64,000 nucleotides of DNA. Origin: Stenogyne calaminthoides. Taxonomy: Eukaryota; Streptophyta; Magnoliopsida; Lamiales; Lamiaceae. Numbering within the stretch: position 1 is the first letter of the stretch; the number at the start of each line of letters is the position of its first letter. A model generated the notes under the pieces. The model saw only the letters and a list, made by a program, of their open reading frames with translations. It had not been told where the DNA came from and searched no databases. Shown here one piece after another: positions 25,201-37,200 of the stretch. The stretch lies in assembly GCA_037126765.1 (NCBI GenBank), contig JBBCBC010000027.1, positions 12,610,406 to 12,674,405 of the forward strand, in the 5' to 3' direction. The position numbers and the translations under genes were made by a program.

Positions 25201-28200
25201 TATTCAAAGATCTATGTCTTTCTTTTGAGCATTGGCCCGATGAATGTTCGATGTTTGTTCCGCCTCTCTTAAACCCTCTCGATTTCTTCATCCTCATTCT
25301 CACCAGTGTGCGGGGAGATTCCGCTTTTGGCAAGAGCAGACCCAGTGATGTCCGCATTTGTCCCGAACCTTAGAGCTTTTCTGTATCCACACTCAAATTT
25401 TGCAAGAATTGAAGTGCTTCATCTTTGCGATCACCGGATTGCAGTGAAAACAATATGTTTCGATCCCACTTTCTTGAGATTTGTTCCACCTCCATGGATT
25501 GAGAATCCTCGGTGGTTCAACCCGAAACGAACTTATCCTCGAAGATCTTCGTTGCGATTCATAATTGCACATGATCTTTCCAAGTCCATGAGTGGCCATC
25601 TACATGTGAGATAGACTCATTAAATTTGTGCATAATCAATATCAATATCATACTGCGGAAAACAAAAGGCGATGAAGCATAATTTCCGAAAAACAACTTT
25701 TGAAAACAATGTTTTAAGCGGAAAGAAAGATTCATCATTGCTTAAAAAAAAAATATTCGATTCAAATTTAAGAGACGATTTTGAAACGTAGAGTAAAATT
25801 TGAAGTTTTTTCAATGAGAGTAATGCGAGTTTGTGAAGCGAAAAAACTCGGTAAGGTTTGATGAATCTTTATATAGATAGCGGAGGTACAATAAGACAAG
25901 ATTTTGAAGATCAATTGTTTTGAAAAGATTATGCGCTCAGATTTAGCGGTTTTGATCGTAGGGTTGGAAAAACGCGTACACAAAACTTTTGGATTTAAAA
26001 AAAGCACGATCAAGAAAGGAAGTTAATACATGTACCCACGTCAAATTAAATGATTTGCAGAGTACACGTCCACAAGGATAGTGGTACAAGAAGGCAAATA
26101 AAATCGGAATCGATCCAGATAAATAAATAAAGAACAAGAGAAGAGAATCGTGGATCGGTTGGTGATGTTGTTATCGGTCAATATTACTTGTCAATGTTGA
26201 TTCCACTTGTTGATCTTAATCATTCTTTAAGCCTTAAGAAATTTCCCAACTATGATCCTTTAACCGATCTTTCTCGATCGATTTTTGAAATAGCTTAAAT
26301 GATCTTTCTCGAAAGTACGTCGATTTCTTTTTATCGCCTTGATCGGTTGAAGTTAGAGTCGATATATCGATTTATTGGAATGAGATCTCTCATCCGATCA
26401 TCTTTGAAAATGTCGATTTTGGTTGACCTTATCGATTCTTTTTCGGATAAAAGCCAATTCTTGGGATAAGTGTTACCGCCAAAACTTAGTCTAGAGTAGT
26501 AGCTTCTATTCCTAAGTAGGCGTGATTGACATCGTAAATATCGTCGAATCTTCGATATGTCAATCAACCGTAAATTTATCCAATTATCGGTCGGCGTGAT
26601 TTCTACATATTTGTCCTTTTTGATGCAAATTTCTCGGATAGGCTTCTTGAACCGACAATTGCATTTGCATCCTTGCTTGGCCTCTATAAAATGGACCAAT
26701 GTTTTACACAACATCACCCATTCACCATACTTATCTTCTTTGTAAGAATCATGTATCTTGGTGAACCCTTGTTTCGGTGAGAAAAAAAACACTTTTACAC
26801 CCCTTTTATATGGTTTCATCTTCTCAAATCAACCCTTTGCATCCTCATTCTTTGTTTTCTTCATCATCTTCGATTTCACACGATTCTTCGCAAAAGCTTC
26901 TACCACCACCGGCGGATCGGATCCATTTTGAAAACTTCTCCTAAGTATGCATTTGTGTGTCTATCACGGATGACGTAACGAACCATCGGACTTAGTCGGT
27001 ATAAAAATCACATGTGCCCATGAGATCGATGACCAACTCTTTGGCACACACGTCTTTCCATTTATTTTGGAAACCCTCTACTCCTCCAGGGCTCGGGCTT
27101 AAGAATCCTATCAAGGCCTCTGTCGCTCCGGTTTTCTTGATCTTGAATTTGCCTTGGGATTCTGTTCTTTAAAGCCTCTCTCACCCCTTGTTAAGTGGGG
27201 AAAAAAGAGTTTAAAATCTCTCTCTTTCCTTCCTTGGGGGGTTAGGATGAGGTTTAGGGTCTAGGTTTAGGATTTTGGTTAACATTTAAGACCTCGGGGT
27301 CTTCTTGTACTTGTAATTAAGTAATGTAACCTCACCGCCGGTTTTTATCAATGAAAAGTTCATTATTTCATTTTGTTGTGTAAAACTTTCTTATCGATTG
27401 AAACTTAATCTCTACGAATCTTGCTTTTGAATCACAAAGAAATACTATAACCAACTTGATTTAATCGAGATAATCCTTTAAACCGAGCATTTTCCTTAAA
27501 TCGATAAACCTTGATTACGATCGGTTCCTTTAAACCGATAGACTTAAAATCGATAACACTAAAATCGATCGATTCCTTTGGATCCGGTAGCGTGTATGTC
27601 GATCGATTTTTGCATATCGATCTCTTGAGATCGGTTAAGATACCAAACTCAACTGATTTCTCTCGATCCGTTAGTCTCTTAACCAATTAGTTCTCGAGAG
27701 CATTCCATCAAACATTTTTCGGTGACATTTCTCCAAGATCTAGAAGTCTAGCTCATTGCATAAAGAATCGATCTCGGTAGTGGCTTGGTTAGAATATCAT
27801 TATACGTATATCGGTATGAATCTTTTCCATTCGATATTCTTCTTTTCAACGTGATCTCTTATGAAGTGGTGTCGACATCTACATGCTTGCATCTTGTATG
27901 TAGAACTGGATTAAGTGATTGCAATAAGAAGAGAATATAGTGACGTTCTTAGCTACAATGTTGTAATCCTCACCGACCGAGCGAGGCAGGCGATTGGGAA
28001 CAACGACTTCCCCGCAACCATATATTCTCGCCTTTGTTGTTGATGTCGAAATTCCTTTTTTGAAAACCACGAGAAACTTCCTAAGAATGACATGTTCTCG
28101 AGGTTGATTTTTACGTCGATCTTGCAAATTTAATCGAGAATACCCACTAAGCTCTAGATTATCATCGATGGGTAGAATAAACCAAGGTTTATTGTTCCTT

Positions 28201-31200
28201 CAGATACTTAAGAAGATTTTTAGGCCTTCTAGGTGGTGAAACGAAATCGCACATACACCTCATCATGAAGGTGATATCTCGGTCTGGCGGTCAGTATAAT
28301 AAAGATCCAATGAGAGCCCTATATTCCTTCCGATTTGTTTTTTTCGACGGGCCCATCCGGATCCATCTTGAATCCAGTCATCATAGGAATTTTGGCTTCC
28401 TTGCTATTTTGAATTCCAAACTTAGCCAAAATATTCTAGTGTACTTTGCTTCGAGATGAATATCCGCCGAACTTTGTTTAACTTGGAGACCTAGAAAGTA
28501 ATTCATCGACCCATCATGGACATCTCGAATTTCCCTTGCATCGGTTCTTTGAATCTTTCACATAGGTTCTTGTTTGGAAATCAAGATGATGTCGTCCACG
28601 AAATCTGAACCATCGAGAATATCTTCTCCATCTTCTATTCGAATAAAATCCCTTTGTTCCTTTAGTGAACCCACTTTCGATCCGAAGAGTGTATCATACC
28701 GGGCTCATGAACTGTTTGTGCCATAAAGAGCTTTTCTTAAACGATACACTTGGTTGCCTTTTTTCAAAGCACGGAGGTTGTTATAAACTTCCTCTTTAGT
28801 ACCCCGTTTAAGAAAGCACTCTTTTCGTCCATCGATAGATGAACCCCGTGGGAATCATCTTTAAACAGTAGCGAATGGCTTCAAAGGCGGAAGGTGCAAA
28901 GGTCTCATCGTAATCATTTTCCCCGATTGTGAATACCCTTAGCACAAAGTCTTGCCTTATTTCTGGTGATAACATTTTCTATCTCTCTTGTTCTTGAAGA
29001 TCCATTTCGTGCCAATTCGATATGCATCTACTAGTTCCCATACCATTTTTCTCGGCTGTTCACTCCTCTGCATGGCTAGAATCCGATTTCGTCTTGTAAT
29101 GCTTCCTCGATTGTAGTAGGTTCCTTCATAAAAGGACAATACATGGCACTTTTTCCTTGTCGATGTCTAGTTTTAATTTTATCGGCCGGGTCTCCAATTA
29201 TCGAATCAGTTGGATGGTGGTTATCCGGTCCTTCGAACGATTTGCGTCGGTTTTGAGAACATCGGTTTCGATAAAATCTTATTACTAGTGATTGGGAGTG
29301 GTCGAGGGTTATAGTCTTGATAAGAACAAGTCTCGGTGATGTTGGAATCATCATGTCTTGATATACATTCGAAGAACCGAAAAGCAGGATGGTTCGATTC
29401 TTCTTATCTCAAATTTGAATAAACTTTTTCATCGGCAGTTGTTCGTACCTTAGGATCGATTGATCGGTGAAATTTAGATCTGGAATTATCGATCCTTTAT
29501 CCTTGATCGTTAGGTGATCCAAGAGTAGATCGTACTTCTTGTTACGAGGCGATTTCTCTTGATAGGAAGATCTTCATCAAATTTTACATGGGTGTTTTCT
29601 TCCACAACAAAACCCGAAAGCTTTTGCTAGATGAGAATAAGAAATATACCCTCATCGGACTTGGCCTCAAAGGTCTTCAAGTGACTTTTCCCATTGTTGT
29701 GTATGAAACAAACCCAAAAAACATGGAAGTAAACACGAGGTTTTACATTCATAGGGTGTTTGTAGTGAGCCTTAGTCGAGAGACAACTGCGTATGGCGGT
29801 GTTGATTCTTACCTTGAAACGGTTTGGCATCGCATGTTAAATTAACATTGTTCGGCGAGAACTTCTTTGAGAGTTATCCGTTCATTCTCTCCATTCATTG
29901 TGGCGTCCTCGCATGATGTTTCATCTTTGTATACCAAACTTAGACAGAAAAAAAATAAAAGAATAAAGGAGTTTAAATTTCATACCTTTATCTCGATCGA
30001 TTTTTAGACACCCTTCTCATTTTGTAATCTTCTTAGTAGCTCGGGTATCTTGGTTGTCGCCTCATTCTTCTTATGTAAGAATATAACCCAAGTAAACTTG
30101 GAATAGTCATCCACGATTAAGTGTATTTGTCCGTTGAATTTGGTGTAACCGGTCCAAACAGATCCATATGAAATTTTGCAGAGACTCTCTTTGGATCTTT
30201 GGTCCGGAAATCCCTTTGAATGAAGCTTTGACTGTTTTTCTTCCGACATGCAAAGACATGTCCGATCCTTTGAGAACACTTCATTCTAAGTCCTTCCACT
30301 AGAGACATCTCGGGTTATTTTATTAAGAGTTTTAAAGTTCGGATGGCTCATTCTTTTGTGCGAGCCAATCGCTACTTTTGGAACTCTTAACAATCAGGCA
30401 TGCATTTTCTTGGACAACTGTTCCAATCACCGTGTAGATCGTCCTTTTTCTTGAACCAAGTTAGCAATATCGTTGGTGACTCGATTCTTGATAGTGCATT
30501 GATCGATCCGAGAACTCAACACCTTGAATGGTTATCGCGAGAATTGTGAAACCGATAATAGGTTGTGCTTGCGACCGACAAGCGATACTCCGATTATTTG
30601 TACATCATCATTCTCTAAGGTTAGAACCCTTTGGTATAACCAAAGTTATCATCACGAAAGAGTACACGCGGGCCTTTTGTTCTATGTAGGAGGCGAGGAG
30701 ATGTTTGCTTCGGTCATGTGCCTTGAGCATCCACTGTCGATGTACCGGATAGTTCTTTGCACACCTCCTTTGTTGGCGGACCCACGTGAAACTCGCAATC
30801 GGATCAGTTTTAGGTACCCTTTTCGGATTGGGTCTGAGGGTTAGGTTTGGATTTGGGGATCCATACAAGCGAGCACTTCTATGGTGATCGGTCGGATCGA
30901 AGGCCTGATTTGTCCGTACTGTCAACATAATCATACTTATCCTCATATGCTTTTCTCGATTTGTATGATTACTTGTGTGAACCTTGGATGACTTGGAAGA
31001 CTTATGAGGTTTGTCTTCTTTTTATCCAATTGTGGTTGGCAAGGTAGCCTAAATTTCGACGATATAGGGGTAGGTCGATTTGCTACCATCAAAAGATTCA
31101 TATATGATAGATGGTTTTATGGTTTACGAAGCATGCTTATTAGGCGGTGACCTTGTTGGGTCTCAGATTAGACTTCCCTTTTGTAATTGATCGAGTTGAG

Positions 31201-34200
31201 GTTTCTTCGAGAAGGGGGTTCTTCCGTTGAATTTGATGCTTTACCGTTAGGGTCCGAGAGGCACTTTTACCGCTCAATCGGTCTCTTACCCCTATTAGAT
31301 ACAAGTTTGGCTTTTGGTGTATCTTTTTGAAATTGATCGAGATGAATCGGTCGGGGCTTTTGAGGATGTGGAGGGTTTCTCATAGCCAAGTCCTCCTTAT
31401 CAATCTTTACACGAAAATAGGCGTTCATGTTCTTTAACGGTTTGAGATGATTTTGAAAAAAACATCTATTTTCTTACGCAGATTGTCCTCGAGAGGATTT
31501 GAGACTTTCATGATTCGGAATAGCTCATCGAATTTTGCTTGCAAGATTTTGAAGTCATCGACTTTGTCTGTTAATTTCCATCGTTCTTTGATCCGCTTTT
31601 TTCGATCGGAAGCTTTTTAACTTTGAGAATTTTAAATTCTCGATTACCTTTGAGCGATTTGGTGATCTAAATGTGATTATTTCGATCCTCACTTATCATT
31701 CTCGGCTTCACAATAGCATAAGTTTCTCTTTGCATTGGAGAGATCTTCAAGCAATTGCTTCCGAGTAAATTGCGGTCAATCTCCCAAAGGGTGTGCTAAT
31801 GATCAAGAAGTGGTGTCGAACGAAGGGGGTTTGGAGGTTACCTCGATTTGGTCCTCCCGCCATCGAGCAAAGTTCATTATCGTCGATGAGAATATCGGAT
31901 CTTCACTTTCATAGAAGCTCGGCGGCCTTCTTGTCAGGCGAAGTCTTCTCTGAGGAGTAGAGTCCCTCGGAGGGATAGAATCGTCGATTCTGACGATAAT
32001 TAACCACCATGGGTCTCTAAACCGCTCTCTTTTGTTCCTCTTTTCTCCCCTCTCTATCTGTCTTTATAGTGACACGGCTTCTCCTGGAGTTGAAAACGCT
32101 CCGGATCCACCGTTCCTTCCTTCCGGGTGAATGTTTCAGTATGACCTATCGATTTTCCTTTCGATAGTAGTCGAGTTTCTTCTATCTCGATTGGTTATCT
32201 CTTCTTTACCGACTATCTCTTTCCTTTCATCTCTGTGATCCTCGATCATCGGATCGGTTCTTTTCGGAGATCTATTGTCCGATCTCCTATCTGATCTCGC
32301 TTATGTTGATAGTCCTTATAGAATCTTCGATACTTACCAAGTTGTATATCGACTTCTCAAGCTTCGCGGTAATGCTCAAACTGACTTAATATATTTCCAA
32401 TGGGTTCATTGGCCTTTGTTCTGCTCTTGGTTGCCTTGAAAGCAATGATTTTGAAGTCGAGGTTTGGCGAGGGGCCTCGTCTTCATCGACTTGACCTCTT
32501 TCAATCGAGGTCGAACTTCGTGAGCTTTAAGACTCAAGAACAAGCTACTAGGTTTCATTCTTGAAATGTCACGGCAATCTTTGATTCTGGTGACCTTCAT
32601 GTCCCACTTCTTGGTGAGAGACCTTAGGATCTTATAGTTGATATCTTTATCGGTCATCTCTACCAAGTTCTCGAAGCTTGTTTATAGACATTGTAATTCT
32701 TCCATCGAGTTCGTTGATGGTTTAGATTTGGCGACATCTTGGTTTCTCGAACCAGTTCGGTTGAAGACGAAGTCGGTATCTTTTGATTCATTTCCTCGCA
32801 GAGATCTCGGCGAGTATCCCACATTGCTTTTCAGATTTGAGATACTTAATCTTCTCTTTGGTGACCTTATCCATTGTCTTCATGATGATATGTCTTTGCA
32901 ATGGTGTCGAGTATCGATTTTCTTTCTTCGTGTCCATCAGTTTGGGCTTTTTAAGTACAAAGACTTCTGTAGGAAAATGCGGATCTCCTCCATCCGCAGG
33001 ATTATCGTAGTAAATGATGATGGGGTCCCTCTCGATGACTTCCATCATTCGCGATCGTCGAGCCTAGATGGTTGGACATATATATGGCCCAATCTGCAAC
33101 TCATCAATAGAAAAGATCATGATACATCTGGGATGTGTTATCCATCTTTGAGTGATTTTGGAAAATGAATGAGTTTTAAAAGCGGTTTTCAAGATCGATT
33201 CGGATGACCACAATGATGAGTCGATTGGTTCGATACCCTTGTAGGGTCCCGAAAACGGGTTATGTGAGGCGAAGTCTAGAGGGAGGGTGAATAGACTTGA
33301 AAAACTTTTCGTGCGGATCGGTGTGAATTTAGATAGTGAATCGGTTTGATCGATAACCAACTTCTTGAGCGCCCGGAAAGCGGTCGGTTCGGTAACTCAG
33401 ATTAAATCGTCGTCGCGGAAGCTTTAAGTTTTACCGTGAAAAACCGGTTTGTATAAATGATTCCAAGTTTTATCTTTTTAATCGGATGTGAAAATGGTCG
33501 ATCGGATCGAAGCTTGGTCTTTGTCGATCTTAACTTAGAATGTATGCGCTTTAAGATTGTGCGATGTGAGAGAGCGATTAATCAAAGCAAATAAAGGCAC
33601 ACAAGATTTATAGTGGTTCGGACAAACCAGGTCCTACATCCACTCTTCCTTTCACAAAGGGGCACCAACTTAACCGACTTAACCGATTTGGACTTAGATT
33701 AGTGTGTTAGTCCAACACAAGATACACCAACAGATGTTTTAAGAGTTCTCACTCAAACGATCCTTAAATCAAGATCTTAGAAACCCAGATCGAAATCTTG
33801 CTAAACAACTTATCCTAACTTGGGGGTTTGGGTAAGATTGTTGAGGTTCAACTATGAAATCTTTTCTTTGCGTATATAAACACGATAGCTAGATGAAAAG
33901 ATTTCTTGCTAAGAACTTATGGGATGAACACAATATAAAATAAGCTTGTAGTTGTGTTCTTCGTGCGGAAATCGACTATATCTTGAGCTTCTTGATTATG
34001 TTGTTTTTCCCAAGCATTTCCGTATTTCACTCTGAAGTGTGATCCCATATTTATAGACCTTGAGATCAAAAGAGCCGTTGGAGAGCAATTTGAATCTCGG
34101 GCTATTTTTTAGGTAGAGTTGCGGGCTTGATGTGGCGTCTTGAGAACGCGGCATGGCTGAAAGTTTATAGCCGATTTGAGAGAAGCAACATCGAATCCGC

Positions 34201-37200
34201 GATATCATTTCTGTTCATCATGTCTCTTCCTTATTGGATGAAAAGCCTTGCTTTGCGGTGTTGTTCCTCCAACTAAGGTTGGTATTCATCTTGTTCGGAT
34301 CGCAGACGTATGATAAGATGAAACATCGATTTTCATCTTATAAAGATCGATCGAAAATCGATCCACGATGGAGTCTTCTGGCGCTGTTGACTTAGAAACT
34401 CGACCGATGTAGGTCTTACGGTCTTATCTTCGGAAGTCATCGATCTTCTAGTATAGAGGTTTGAGCTTCATGACTTCATTGAAGTTATCGACAAGATCGA
34501 TTAGATCGATCTTCCGATTACGGTTTAGCGTTACGCTGCTGTCCGGATAACTTTCTTACGAATCTTGAGATCGACCTTTACATATTGAGTTCCCCTCAAT
34601 ATGTGACCTATCTATTACATCGTTTTTTTCTATACAATCATTATCAACCTGGTCTCCTATAAGAATAATGTGACCTAACAATGGTCCTATTACATGTGTT
34701 TTTGGAACTTTCATCAAAACTATAAATTTCCCAACAAAATGCACCAAACAATGCGAAAAGTGCTGTAAAGCAATAGCAAAATTAGTTTCAGTTTTGTCCT
34801 GTCTAAGTTTATTACTCACCAAAGAATAAACGCCATGAAGTATTTTGTGTTTCTCTCTCCAATGCAGTTGTTCTTCAAAGAAGATAAATTACATTATCTG
34901 AATAAGACATTCTAATTGTTATTGCAGATATCAGAAACAAAGTTGGAGAACATACCATCCATGCACAGTGATGATCAAACCGAGCAACACATCGATCACA
35001 TATGCTGCAGTGCTTTGACCTAGCAGGTCTGACAACACAAGAATCTAATTAAATCCAGCGTGTAATTAAATTTGTTACTAATTTTGTATTTCTGATAACC
35101 AGAACAACGAGCTTACTTAGGGATTTTGCAGGTAGAGCATTCTTTCTCTGAGAAGATAATGTTGTCATACGGATAAGCAGTGAGGTATTGAGAAACATTG
35201 ACAGAAGTCACAACCCCTGGATCAGAAAAGCTAGTCAATAGAAAAAGGAGAATACCCACTCCAACTGCCAAGAAGCTTGTGTACCTGATAATATGTTGGG
35301 AAATGAATTTAATAAAAAGGATTTTGATTAGATCCCAAAACCCCTGAGTATGACATGTTCAGGATAAATCTTGATAGATAAATCAGATTAGGTTTTAGAG
35401 TGTTGGGGATATTATCTCGCACCATGTATAGTCGGCAGATATAGAACAAGGTTAGTTTCCGAAGACTCAAGAAGAAATCGAGATATCAAGACTCGATGAG
35501 GATCTCGAGAACCCAAGGCTCAGAGAACTCAAGCCTCAGAGAACTCAAGACTCGAGAGAACACGAAGACTGAGAGAGAAACATGAAGGCACAAGTAATTA
35601 CTAAAAACTCAAACCGAATGCTCAAAAGATATCCTGAATGTTTAAGGCAATCAAGCCGAGGAATATAGCCGTTGGAATCGGTGGCGTGGACCAACGAGAG
35701 GAAGACAACCAGCCTGAAAAAGCTGCAGAACTTACAAAGAATAGTATGGATTTGAATGTGATTCTCTCCAACGGTAACATTCAAATCCACACTATAAATA
35801 CAAGTTCTTCCTTCATTATCGGTGGGTGGATGCGTGGAGATTATGCACAAAAATGCTACAAAGCCAAAGAACGTTATAGTCAAAAGCATTCTCACCCTAG
35901 AACACAAGTCTGTAGATATACAAATATATTCAAAGAGTGTTCTAGAACCCAACCTAAGCAACCCACGATGTATCATAAGCTTAGAGAGATTTTTCCAACC
36001 TTAGCATTGAGGCTAAACCATTGTAAGGGAAAATCTCACCATAGTTGGAGACAACACCAAACCCAAACCCAAGTGGTGAAGTGAGGTAGTTGTTAGGCAA
36101 ACCCGAGTGAGGGTGATAAGTCGAAGAAGGAGTGTGAACTCGTTAAACATCTAAGAGTTTGAGTTAGTAAACTACGGAGGTAGTCAGAAAGCTCAGGGTC
36201 GGGTTGAGTTAGTAAACTATGTGGAGTAGTCAGAAAACTCAGGGCCGAGTTGAGTAAGTAAACTACGAGGTAGTCAGAAAGCTCAGAAGTTGATAAGGAA
36301 TTTCCTAGAGAGGGAGAGTGGATGTAGAATTTGGTTGTCGAACCCACTATATATTCTTTTGTGTTGTTTCTTGCTTTATGTTTATACTTGTCATATGCAT
36401 CTAGTTATAAGCAAAACACAACACATGAGCTTACAGAGAAAAATTGGAAACACTCTGCCCTTACCCCTGTTTTATATGCACCGAAACAAAATGTTTTTCG
36501 CTTCAAGACGAGCATAAAATAGGTTTTCCCACGGGACCATCAAGTGGTATCAGAGCGGTGCTCAAAAGATTACTTCTTCAATGTAATCACCGAAAGCGAG
36601 ATCCATTTTAAAAACGTCTTCGATCCGATACCAACAAGTGGTATCAAGGAAACAGAAAGTTTTACACACAACAATGGAATAATAGAACTTTTCATTGATA
36701 AAGACCCGAAGGTCAGGTTACATTACAAGTTACAAATGCAAAGAGAACCTGGAGGTCAATACATAACTCTAAACCCTAAACCTTAAGCCATAACCCTAAA
36801 CCTTCATCCAAACCCAAACCCGATCTCTACGGGGTAGTGATTAAGAGGAGAGAGAGAGATTTTAAGATCTCATGCTCTCATTTTCCCCCACTTAATAAGG
36901 GTGAGGGAGGCTTGAAAGGTAATCCTATGCCAAGAAATCGATGGACTCTCCAATGGGTGAGTGGCCTTGATAGGATTTTTAAGCCGGGAGCCCTAAGAAA
37001 GAGTCGAAGAGCTCTCCAAAGTTAAATGGTGAGTTGATATAGGAAGATCAAACTGTTGTCCGATCAAGTTCGCATATCAAACTCACGTTCATTTTCGGGA
37101 CCGAGTCGCTAATCTTGGTTACGTCATCGAAAAGACACACAAGGTGCATACGATTAGGAGAAGTGTCTTCTCGAAGGACGGCAGATCCGCCACCACGATG

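Larger units (their letters stand above)
21740..34736 (-). mobile_element. Ty1/copia LTR retrotransposon, 13.0 kb, probably Sirevirus-like
   Basis: Inserted antisense to nothing: it lies in the same (minus) orientation as the host gene, inside intron 6. Perfect 5 bp TSD AAATG at 21735-21739 and 34737-34741. LTRs begin TGTTGGG and end ...ACA when read on the minus strand. A purine-rich tract (AAAAAAGGGAAAT) precedes the 3' LTR. A tRNA-Met-type primer site is still recognisable but altered just inside the 5' LTR (about 33222-33239). Order gag, integrase, RT, RNase H is copia. About 5 kb lies between RNase H and the 3' LTR, as in Sireviruses, which carry an extra ORF there. The coding part is heavily frameshifted, so it cannot move on its own as written. 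Confidence 0.9.

Noticed and set aside
30524..33168. Plus-strand frames of 106-176 codons in the copia element
   Set aside because: They are antisense shadows of the decayed gag-pol region and show no domain.
36775..36800. Telomere-like ACCCTAAACC words as an interstitial telomere
   Set aside because: Only a few imperfect units within the internal region of a retroelement, and also present in the homologous copia region.
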